From positions 11,850,501-11,914,500 of the forward strand of contig NC_092323.1 in the NCBI RefSeq assembly GCF_036785885.1: a DNA stretch of 64,000 nucleotides, read 5' to 3'. The position numbers and the translations under genes are program-made. Source of the DNA: Coffea arabica (Eukaryota > Streptophyta > Magnoliopsida > Gentianales > Rubiaceae). Shown here piece after piece: positions 37,313 to 47,588 of the stretch. Position 1 is the stretch's first letter, and the number at the start of each line of letters is the position of its first letter. A model generated the notes under the pieces. The model was not told the DNA's origin. It made no database searches and saw only the letters and a program-made list of their open reading frames with translations.

Positions 37313-37730
37313 TGTAGAGGCCCATTGTGGATTTGTCCACCTCGGCAACCCCTCACCTCGGCAACCGTCTTGGGGAGCAGGACGCCTGGACTCCCTGGTG
37401 GTCAAGAGGGTGTTGGGATGTACCGGGAGGGGCCTCCCCAGGATTCGAACCCTGGTCCTTTTGGTATAAGGGTCTTGGGGTTGAATGCCTGGTACCCATT
37501 GGGCTAGTAGCCCAATGGGTACCAGGCATTCAACCCTAGCCCAATGGGTACCAGGCATTCAACCCCAAGACCCTTATACCAAAAGGACCAGGGTTCGAAT
37601 CCTGGGGAGGCCCTTCCCGGTACATCCCAACACCCTCTTGACCACCCTGGAGTCCAGGCGTCCTGCTCCCCAAGACGGTTGCCGAGGTGAGGGGTTGCCG
37701 AGGTGGACAAATGCACAATGGGCCTCTACA
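37313..37730. mobile_element. 418-bp palindromic element made of two inverted tRNA-derived SINE heads
   Basis: The element runs from TGTAGAGGCCCATTGTG to its reverse complement CACAATGGGCCTCTACA, flanked by GGCCT on both sides (37308-37312 and 37731-37735). The arms of about 190 bases are nearly identical, which points to a young structure. Each arm contains an A-box-like TAGCCCAATGGGTA and a perfect T-arm (CCAGG-GTTCGAAT-CCTGG), so it derives from a tRNA-related SINE. At the centre, TAGCCCAATGGGTACCAGGC and its neighbourhood are duplicated once on the right side. It is not a tRNA gene, because there is no proper acceptor stem or complete cloverleaf. Open frames on both strands are by-products of the palindrome. 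Confidence 0.75.
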
Positions 37731-37735
37731 GGCCT

Positions 37736-38566
37736 ATTTTTGCTAAAAATGATGCATTGTTCTTTTTTAATTTTTAGATTGGAATATAAGGGTAAAAAAA
37801 AAAAATCTTCTTCTCAAATTATTACGATAATAATCACAAGGAGGGCTTCTCAAATTAGTTATGTTTTAGAAGCGATGTAAAAAATGCCTGGATTTCTAAT
37901 TTTCATCGACTTGCTACAGTTCTAACCTTCTACTACTACTTTATATCTTCCGTTTTTCCGTTTCAATATCGGTGCAGCCGACCCCGATTCGCTCCTTGTG
38001 GTTTGGTTGAGTCATGGGCGATTTGGCATTCCCTTTTTCAATTCTTTTTTGCTTCCGGTTCTCCGGTTTCCTCCCGCTCTTTTCCCGCAACGTTCTTGAG
38101 CTCTGCGCTACGCGTTGTCGAGCTCGCGGTTCAATCTCCCCCTCGAAGGCAAATTCTATTTTCTCCATCATATCAAAATGCACACTCTACTTAGGTTAAA
38201 AACTGTGTTTCACATGTGATAAATATATTAGTAATAAAATTAGTTCCCATGCTCATGCCATTTTATATGACGAGGAATGAATTAATTCTCTGCGCTGCAG
38301 TACATTTTTTGTATAGAAATGAAGGGCTTTCTCCAAAGTGCAAAGGTTAATACAATACAACTGTACAAGATAGTTATCATTCCGAAAATTTTTTTAAAAA
38401 GAAACTACTCTTTAACCCCTCTGAACCATTCTGCTGCCTTGCTTTCTGTACACCATTTGCTGTCAACTTTTCCTTTGGTACCATATCCAGCCAAGAGGAC
38501 TCTGTTCTTCTTGAATCCTTGGTAGTTATTATTCCTCGTTGAAGTGACAAAGACTAAAGAAGTATC
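37736..38566. other. Upstream region of gene E
   Basis: Noncoding. A patch richer in C and G at 37970-38170 gives overlapping short open frames on both strands with no known domain. No promoter element is named with confidence. Confidence 0.4.
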
Positions 38567-41546
38567 ATGGCATCGACCAAATCCCCAGAAGAAGAGCATC
38601 CAGTCAAGACCTTTGGATGGGCTGCTAGAGACTCATCTGGGGTCCTTTCCCCCTTCAAATTTTCCAGAAGGTATACCTATACGTTCATAAATCCCTCGCT
38701 ATATCAGGGATCGATTCAAAATTTGCTTCAGCTCAGTTTCTTGATCGTGTTCTTGTGAAAATCCTGCTCTCTTAATTGGTGTATAGGCTTTTCAGTGTCA
38801 TGTTAGCTTGAAAGAGTGATCCGTACTAACCAAACTCTACCAACAAGTTTTTTTATTTCTTCATTTATTTTTTTTAAAGGAGAGCTTGCTCAGCTATAGG
38901 ATAGCAAATCAATGATCATCCCCTTATCAAGATTTCTTGAGAATTTGTATTAAGGGTAAATACTATGACAATGGTAAAAGTGCTATGCATCTTTCCTTGA
39001 CGAAATTGGATTTAGTGGTTGATCAATCTTCTTTTTCTAAGTGGCAGATCAATAAACTAATATCATGTCTAAAATAAACTGTTAAGAGTAGGTGACGATT
39101 AGATTTTCTTTCTTTTTTTATTTTTTGGCTTAGAGCTTCCGGAACATTAGCTGGTTAAGAGGTGATGAATGTCTTTTCTTTGAGAGAAATATAACAAAAA
39201 GCAGAGTGTTAGATAGCACTCGGGAACTGGTGATTATTAATTACTTTTGGGGTCTAACTAATTAATTCTTGGCCCCTCCTATAATTATCAGGACATGATG
39301 GGGTTAATTACATGCTGTTTTCACTCAACATTAGAAAAAAAAAAAAAGAAATTGATAGTTTGCTAATATTTCACTAAATGCTGAGGTTATCCAGACTTGG
39401 TTATTCTTGGCCTATCACATAATTATCACGACCAACTGGAGTTAGTTACTGTTTTTTATTGAAAATTAAGAAATACATTGACTGTCTTACTTGGTTTCCA
39501 TAAGTGGACATATGGAGTCGATTGTTAAATAGTTATAAATTTACTTCACAAATTCTATATTTATTGCAAGTCTACAGACATATTTAGTTCCATAACTTCA
39601 TCGAGAGCTATACATGATAGAAATTTTCTTCTATTTCATATGGAAAGAATCTAATTACTAATAATTAAGTTTACTTTGATTAGATGAAACTTGTTTAAGG
39701 TCTTCCAAGTGAACATGCCTTTCTAAATCCTCTGATTAGTAAGATTTTAATCCACAAATTGGTTATTTACTACGACATATCCTGAGGGGAAAATGCACTT
39801 GAAAGATTACAGAAATTATAGGCTGCATAGAGGCCTCCAGTCATTGACTTGACTAATTGATCTTGCGCCAGCATTGTCTGATGCTGCTTCTGTTAGGATA
39901 CAAGCCCTGAAATGTTATAAACCTGGGTAGTCATTATATTGCAAAGTAATTAATCTGCTTGCTGCTTTTGTTCCGCCATCTCCTTTGGAAATTCTGCATT
40001 GAAATTCATCAATGTATCTGATTTTGGTTAAGGGACTCTGAAAATGAGCATAAATTTCAAGAATATGATGTGCTTAATTAGGTATTGTCGGTTTACAGGG
40101 CTACCGGTGAAAAGGATGTAAGGTTTAAGATACTCTATTGCGGCATCTGCCATTCAGACCTTCATATAGCCAGGAATGAGTTAGGCTGGACTACTTATCC
40201 TCTTGTTCCAGGGTAAGTCCCACTGAAACTGAGAAAGTTGAATATTTTGTGTTTTCTTGATATAACTTATTGTAGGCTGTAGCAAGAGTAGTAGACAGCT
40301 GGATTGATCTGAATCACTGCTAAATCCACAATACTTGATTGAAAGCATAGAGGGCACTATTAGAATTTGTTTTAGTTGGTAAGCTTCTCCCCTGCCATAA
40401 AACTAATCAGATGAGATGATTCTTGCAGGCATGAGATGGTAGGTACTGTGACAGAAGTTGGATGCAAGGTAACGAAATTTGCAGTTGGAGATACAGTTGG
40501 AGTTGGTTGCCTGGTTGGATCCTGTGGATCATGTGACAACTGTTGCAGTGACCTCGAGAATTACTGTCCAAAATTCATAATGACATATCAATCTGTAGAC
40601 AACGATGGGACGGTTACACGAGGAGGATATGCCAATGAGATGGTTGCTGATGAGCACTTTGTTATTCGTATTCCAGAAAATTTGCCACTGGCTGCTGCTG
40701 CCCCTTTGCTCTGTGCAGGGATTACTGTTTACAGCCCGATGAGATACTTTGGATTTGACAAACCTGGATCACATATAGGGATTGTTGGCCTTGGAGGTCT
40801 TGGTCATGTGGCTGTAAAATTTGCCAAAGCTTTTGGAGTAAAAGTGACGGTGATCAGTACCTCCCCTAGTAAGAAGGACGAAGCGATCAATCTTCTTGGT
40901 GCTGACGAATTTCTGGTTAGCCGTGATCCAGATCAAATGAAGGTAAATGTTCTTCTGCATCCAAGAATGCTAATCATTCACAGTGCACGAACTTGGATTT
41001 TCGCGGTTCAACTAAGTACGTGTGATTTGGACATTGACGAGGCAGTGGTCTCTAATTTCTGCTGTTTGTCTGTAGGCTGCATCAGGCACAATGGACCGTA
41101 TCCTCGATACAGTCTCTGCTAATCATCCCATCATGCCACTAATTGACCTCCTCAAGACCAATGGACAACTTGTTTTGGTTGGGTTACCAGACAAGCCCTT
41201 TGAGCTAGCCGTCTTTCCTTTAATTCTTGGTATGCAACTTTTTAGATAATGCATAGTAATGTACCACAAGAATATCTGTTGCACCTTGGTGGTGTTGTTG
41301 ATGGATAAAACTGTAAATGATCTAACAATAATGTGGTTAACAGGAAGAAAAGGTGTAAATGCAAGCAGCATTGGAGGGCTTAAGGAGACTCAAGAAATGA
41401 TTGATTTTGCAGCAAAACACAACATTTCAGCAGAGATTGAGCTTGTGCCTATGGACTATGTGAACACTGCTTTTGACCGTCTCGCAAAGAATGATGTGAA
41501 ATACAGATTTGTGCTTGACATTGCAAACACAATGGTTGTGCCCTAG
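38567..41546 (+). CDS. Copy E: CAD-like NADP(H) alcohol dehydrogenase
   Basis: The exons are 38567-38670, 40099-40212, 40429-40942, 41076-41229 and 41344-41546, giving 362 residues. It starts [20 protein letters not shown] and ends ANTMVVP. Catalytic zinc ligands are Cys52 (in CGICHSDLH), His74/Glu75 and Cys168. Structural cysteines are 105, 108, 111 and 119, with an extra Cys at 112. The NADP loop is GLGGLG, followed by VISTS. The residue at the lignin-CAD Trp position is Met124. The specificity loop reads [19 protein letters not shown] replaces the usual LPLDAGAP. Intron 1 is unusually long (1,428 bases) and aligns in parts with intron 1 of F (1,164 bases), so E and F are close duplicates. 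No disabling change; substrate unknown. Confidence 0.92.
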
Positions 41547-43211
41547 GCCTTTTAGTCCCTACGTAGCAGCATTACTCTTTCGAATGTTTTCTATGTATTG
41601 CTACCTGTTTTGTGCGTCTTCTAGTGCTTTACCGAATTTGTATGGAGTTGGAATGATGCGAGTGTAGTCTCAACTCTCATATGTGAACGAAAGAGAGATT
41701 TTATTAAGAATAGAATGGTGTCCCCAATGATTTCTCATTTTGATTTGTTATAGCCATTCATCCAATTAAATTGATTGACAATTCAAAAAGAAATTTAAAA
41801 AAAAAATAGGTCTCCCTGTATAAGCAGTAGCATATGCGAGTAGAATTGCTGACGATGAGCATAGTCCAAAATTATCACTTGGTTCTTGGGTTTATAAAGC
41901 TTTTAGAACCAAATGATTTAAGTTACTATTGGAGCAAACAGCTACTTTTGGATTGATATTTAGGAGTTTTTGAGAGCTTTTATTGAAAAAAAAAACTCTA
42001 TAACACTATTTTTAAGATGTAATGTAAAAGATGATTGACAAATGTGTTCAGACAACATTCTCCAAAAACTCCAAAAGAAAAAAAAAATCCACAAAAATTG
42101 TTCTTGTGAAAATGGGAAAGGTCTGCCAAGAAATCCACAACGAGAATGCACCTTGGACGCAACATGCGATGCAACGGCAAGCATTTTCAGTACTGTTATG
42201 TTCCTATAATCCAATCATTTTCTTTTCATTTTATAAACTAAAATGAAAGAGGAAAATGCAATTAACAGTCGGTGGAACGAGGAAACAAAATAGTGAACAC
42301 CGAGGTTAATTGAATACTCTTCTTTTCATTATATTTTCATTATAGTTATTCCAATTTAGTGGCTTTGAAATAAAAGGAAAAAAAATCATTCCCTTCAGAA
42401 AATCAATATACAATGTACCAGTTAAGAGTCAACGAAGGAAATTCAATTTATCCCGTTTAATAAAGTTGCTTTGAACAAAGCAAAAGAACAAGGTGGAGGA
42501 GGATTCAAATCCAAGCTGATTGCAAAGCGATTGTACTGAAGGCTCTCAATCGCGTCCTAGTATTGTTTTAGATGATATTCACACTTTAAGTCATTGGTCC
42601 CACGAAATTTCTTTTATGTACATCAAGAGAACAAGGCAGGGTGTATTCAAACCGAGTCAAGTTTGAGTAATGCACTGTTTGAACTTCACTCGAGTTAAAT
42701 AACTGAGTTTGAATTCAAACTTGTCGAATTTTTAGAAGTTGAGATTGAGCTCAAGTTTAACTTCAATCACCTTACTTAAGCTCAAATCTAATCGAGTTTA
42801 ATCGAGTCTAATTAAACTCAACTAATAAAAAGTAATATTTTATATATAATTTAAACAAAGGATATAATTGACATCTCACTCTAATAAATATAAAAATTAT
42901 ATATATATATATATATTAAAAGTTCGATTAGGCTTGTCGAGCCAACCAGATTAGGAATATAATACCCAAACTCGTATATATTATTGAACCGCTCGAATTC
43001 GACTCGAGTTCGAATCGAATAGTTGATCGAACTACTCGCGGGTTCGAGTCAAATAGTTTGGTTAACTTGCAAGAGGGACCACCGAACACGCAACAAGAAT
43101 ACGACAATGGGACATTACTAATAAAAAAGTACTTTGATTAATTGATGCCTTCGTTCCCCGTTTTTTCTTTTCTTTTTTTATTTCTTTGCTGGGCAATTAC
43201 TGGATTGCCTG
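41547..43211. other. E 3' flank and degraded repeat
   Basis: The E 3' flank (41611-41800) is homologous to the flank of F and to an orphan block at 45345-45530. At about 42640-43070 there is a GAGTCGAGTTCGAA-rich tract starting CAGGGTGTATTCAAACCGAG, similar in style to plant hAT subterminal repeats. I could not fix its target duplication. No gene. Confidence 0.5.
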
Positions 43212-43862
43212 CAAAAAGCTTGCACTTCCTTTGCGTTTTGGTTTTCCCTTTACGTTATTATATAATTTTGCGTGTGTATATATATATATTGTTCAAGTCT
43301 TGGCCTTAATGTCAAAACCTCCAAGTTTAAGATTACCATATAACTATATTGTAATGTTGTTTCTCTATCAAGCTGCTCCAGTTTCAGACATTTGATACCC
43401 GCTGCATCTGTCGTTTGTTCAGCCTGAAATTTAACTTGTTGGACCTACATTGTTACTAAATAATAAAAGCAGAGGAAATATATATAATTTTTAAAATTTG
43501 AAGGAAGCTCTCTGTAATTGTTATAAACCTCAGGGGAGGTTTGTGAAATTATCCCTTCATTTTTACAGGTTTGTTACATTAACTTTTTTTTTTTTTTGAA
43601 ACGGCAAAATAAATTATGTATCTCATAATAGAATAGTGTAATATTTACACAAGGTTGGCAATTGCCCTCAAATCCTTTTGGGCTGCATTTTGCGATCACA
43701 CCTGAAAAATATCTTTCCACCTAAATGCCACTGGATACCCGCTGCATCTGTCGTTTGTTCAGCCTGAAATTTAACTTGTTGGACCTACATTGTTACTAAA
43801 TAATAAAAGTTTGCACTTCCATTGCGTTTTGGTTTTCCCTTTACGTTATTATATAATTTTGC

Positions 43863-43904
<42 letters not shown>

Positions 43905-45344
43905 CAAGTCTTGGCCTTAATGTCAAAACCTCCAAGTTTAAGATTACCATATAACTATATTGTAATGTTGTTTCTCTATCAAGCTGCTCCAGTTTCAGAC
44001 ATTTGATACCCGCTGCATCTGTCGTTTGTTCAGCCTGAAATTTAACTTGTCGGACCTACATTGTTACTAAATAATAAAAGCAGAGGAAATATATATAATT
44101 TTTAAAATTTGAAGGAAGCTCTCTGTAATTGTTATAAACCTCAGGGGAGGTTTGTGAAATTATCCCTTCATTTTTACAGGTTTGTTACATTAACTTTTTT
44201 TTTTTTGAAACGGCAAAATAAATTATGTATCTCATAATAGAATAGTGTAATATTTACACAAGGTTGGCAATTGCCCTCAAATCCTTTTGGGCTGCATTTT
44301 GCGATCACACCTGAAAAATATCTTTCCACCTAAATGCCACTGGATACCCGCTGCATCTGTCGTTTGTTCAGCTTGAAATTTAACTTGTTGGACCTACATT
44401 GTTACTAAATAATAAAAGTTTGCACTTCCATTGCGTTTTGGTTTTCCCTTTACGTTATTATATAATTTTGCGTGTATATATATATATATATATATATATT
44501 GTTCAAGTCTTGGCCTTAATGTCAAAACCTCCAAGTTTAAGATTACCATATAACTATATTGTAATGTTGTTTCTCTATCAAGCTGCTCCAGTTTCAGACA
44601 TTTGATACCCGCTGCATCTGTCGTTTGTTCAGCCTGAAATTTAACTTGTCGGACCTACATTGTTACTAAATAATAAAAGCAGAGGAAATATATATAATTT
44701 TTAAAATTTGAAGGAAGCTCTCTGTAATTGTTATAAACCTCAGGGGAGGTTTGTGAAATTATCCCTTCATTTTTACAGGTTTGTTACATTAACTTCTTTT
44801 TTTTTGAAACGGCAAAATAAATTATGTATCTCATAATAGAATAGTGTAATATTTACACAAGGTTGGCAATTGCCCTCAAATCCTTTTGGGCTGCATTTTG
44901 CGATCACACCTGAAAAATATCTTTCCACCTAAATGCCACTGGATACCCGCTGCATCTGTCGTTTGTTCAGCCTGAAATTTAACTTGTTGGACCTACATTG
45001 TTACTAAATAATAAAAGTTTGCACTTCCTTTGCGTTTTGGTTTTCCCTTTACGTTATTATATAATTTTGCGTGTATATATATATATATATATTGTTCAAG
45101 TCTTGGCCTTAATGTCAAAACCTCCAAGTTTAAGATTACCATATAACTATATTGTAATGTTGTTTCTCTATCAAGCTGCTCCAGTTTCAGACATTTGATA
45201 CCCGCTGCATTTGTCGTTTGTTCAGCCTAAAATTTAACTTGTTGGACCTACATTGTTACTAAATAATAAAAGCAGAGGAAATATATATAATTTTTAAAGT
45301 TTGAAGGAAGCTCTCTGTAATTGTTATAAACCTCAGGGAGGTTT
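43212..45344 (+). repeat. Tandem array of about 0.6-kb units (nearly four copies)
   Basis: The unit start TGCACTTCC(A/T)TTGCG recurs at 43221, 43812, 44421 and 45020 (spacing 591, 609 and 599). Copies differ mainly in the lengths of the (TA)n and T-runs. An inner segment of about 85 bases beginning ATACCCGCTGCAT occurs seven times (43396, 43735, 44006, 44344, 44606, 44943, 45199), twice per unit, so each unit is itself a composite. Part of the unit (TATCAAGCTGCTCCAG and its left neighbours) resembles the 3' flank of gene F near 50625-50657. Another part, GGGGAGGTTTGTGAAATTAT, matches a dispersed repeat terminus. The last unit stops at about 45344, inside CAD-like 3' flank. The short open frames repeated in it are not genes. 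Confidence 0.9.
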
Positions 45345-45530
45345 TGTGCGTCTTCCAAGGCTTTAATAAACCTGTATGGAGTTGGGATAATATGACCCTA
45401 CTCTCACGTGTCAGCGCAAGAGATAATTTTGTTATCTCCAATGTTTTGTTCATTTTGATTTATTATCTCCATTCATATATCCAATTAAACTGGTCAATGC
45501 CCTTAAAAATTGTTCTTTACTTGTAACAAT
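45345..45530 (+). other. Orphan CAD-gene 3' flank
   Basis: From TGTGCGTCTTCCAAGG (45345) on, the sequence follows the 3' flank of E (TGTGCGTCTTCTAGTG at 41611) and of F (about 50720-50890). All three share a GTATGGA(G/A)TTGG(G/A)AT block, a later (A/C)CATTCAT..(C)CAATTAAA block and a CAAT.C tail. No coding exon precedes it, so a further dehydrogenase copy between E and F was probably lost. Confidence 0.65.
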
Positions 45531-46334
45531 GCAAACAATAAGAAATCTACGCACTAGGTCTGCTAAGAGATCTAGAATAAGAAATTACATGGAAGCTCGT
45601 GTACAATAAATTAGGTTGATTTTGGTACGTGCATTCTCTCTATTGGAAAAGTAGTACGACTTGAATTCAATTCTTATTTGTTTTCTACTTTTCTAAATAA
45701 ATAAGGTTGTAAAGCTGAAGTTCAATAGTTCATAGAGTACAACTTGATCTTTTGGGAGACAAATACTTGAATTCTTGTCTTTTTTTTTTTTTTTTTTTTT
45801 TTTTATAAAATTGTCGCACGTTCTCCTTTGGGTAGTCGCACAAATAAGTAACGTGATCATTTCCAATTGGTAATTTACCATCGTGTCACTATAATATTCT
45901 AATTCTACAATTTCAGGCACCTAAGCCGCCAAGTTTCTGCCATCTTTTTAATTTTTATGAATAGTCAAAAATGCAAACTATAAAATCAGATTATGGAAGC
46001 GAGTGCTTCAAATTGGGCAGAATACAGGGACCAATAATATTTTTTTTAAAAAAAAAAAGAAGAAAAGAAACATGCGACTTTCTAGTGATTGGTAAATTCA
46101 GATTTGATAGAGAAAATAAATAGCATGAGATTGTCAATTTAAAAGGAAAAAGAAAATGTAACAGATAAATCACTTACCAACAGTACATTTGCAAAAAGCC
46201 AGGAGGAGGGCCGGGACCGAAAACACTAAAAAACCCATAAACCTTACGAAATTTCATTGAGCATTTTGGCAAGAATTTGTCAAACGACCTTAAACGTTGC
46301 TGTCTCATTACCACTATTGGAAAAGTCTTCCTTG
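45531..46334. other. Noncoding between orphan flank and hAT element
   Basis: AT-rich with a T-run at 45779-45804. Nothing else seen. The sequence just before 46335 was presumably joined to the gene F 5' region before the transposon inserted. Confidence 0.4.
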
Positions 46335-46342
46335 CCTTTCAG

Positions 46343-47412
46343 CAATGTTTTAAAAACCGGACCGTTAATTGAACCGGTGAAGTGAAAGGGTCGAGGTTCA
46401 ATCGATCGGACCGGTTCAACCCCGGTTCAATGAATTTTTTAAAAAATAATTTATATAAATATATATATGCACAAAATAAGACATGTAATGGATAATTTAA
46501 TACTTTATATGATGAAAAGTTTACTATTTTCGAATAACCTGGATTTTTAAAAATAAATTTTTTAAATTATAAGTTAAAACAAATAAATTTCATCTCAATT
46601 TCAATTATATCTATCAAAAAAAATCTTAAATCCAATCCAAAAATATCACAATATTTGAAATTATACAAAATTCACGTCTATACGAATTTAGACATTGTGA
46701 ACTTAAATTTTAATTTACATTTTGGAATTTAAATTTACAATTTCAAAAAGGAAGTTTGGAGTTCGAAGAAAATCAAGAGAATTGAAAATAGAAATACAAA
46801 TTTGATAAGAAACAAAAAATGAGATAAAAGTGAGTGGTTGTGGTATTAAATAAATTGGATTAAAGAAAAATAATTCTTTTTTAACTTTTTTAAATTTAAT
46901 GGACAAAAACAAAATTAAAATATGGAAGAAAACATCAATAAATTAAAAATAAAGAGGTTTGATTAAAAAATGAGTGGCAAAAGAAAAGATGATAGAGAGA
47001 GAGAGAAAGAGTTGAAAATTAAAAAGAAAGAGCCATGAAAGGATGATATTTTGTAAGAAAAATGGAACAAAAGAAATATGAGTATTTGTTTTATATAAAT
47101 AAGTTATCAAAAAAAACTAATAAGATGTGATGGTGCAATGATTACTACATTGGTCTTCTATTACAAAGGTCTTGAGTTCGAATCTTAATAACTACATTTT
47201 GCAAAACAAAAAAACAAAAAAACAAAAAAAGTGGAAAACTCAAAAACCGGAAATAACCGGTTCAAATCCGGTTCGGCGGTTTTCGCGGTCCGACCGGTTT
47301 TTGACCGATTTCTTGACAAAGTCAAACTTAGCATTGAACCGGACCGGAGCCATGGCCGGTTCGCGGTTCAACCGGTCGAACCGGCCGGTCCGGTCCGGTT
47401 TTCAAAACACTG
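46343..47412. mobile_element. hAT-type non-autonomous element in the gene F 5' region
   Basis: The left end CAATGTTTTAAAAACCGGAC and the right end (reverse complement CAGTGTTTTGAAAACCGGAC) form terminal inverted repeats. Both are flanked by the 8-base duplication CCTTTCAG (46335-46342 and 47413-47420). AACCGGTTC-rich subterminal tracts follow. It has no transposase. A small tRNA-like patch with an A-rich tail (about 47122-47228, GAGTTCGAATC) inside may be a later SINE. The right end is only 176 bases before the ATG of gene F, so this element now forms the upstream promoter region of F. Confidence 0.78.
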
Positions 47413-47588
47413 CCTTTCAGTCCCCACTTCGCACTTTTGTGGATAACAGGATAAGTACTAGCGAGCCAGAGCAAAAAAAGGCAAGCACAACTTTCTCAAC
47501 TGCAGAAAAGCTGGTTCTTTTTTCTACAGCTCTCTTACTAGAAAAAACGTTTTGGCCTGTTGATTTCTTGCTTTCGCAGCTGATAGCA

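Noticed and set aside
37500-37620. Possible tRNA gene
   Set aside because: A-box, B-box and T-arm are present, but there is no matching acceptor stem or full cloverleaf. The structure is repeated in inverted form as part of an element.
37295-37880. Overlapping open frames of up to 131 residues on both strands
   Set aside because: They are mirror images produced by the SINE palindrome and have no protein family.
43212-45344. CRISPR-like or satellite array
   Set aside because: This is a plant genome, and the units are 0.6 kb with composite structure and no spacer pattern. It is a local tandem duplication.
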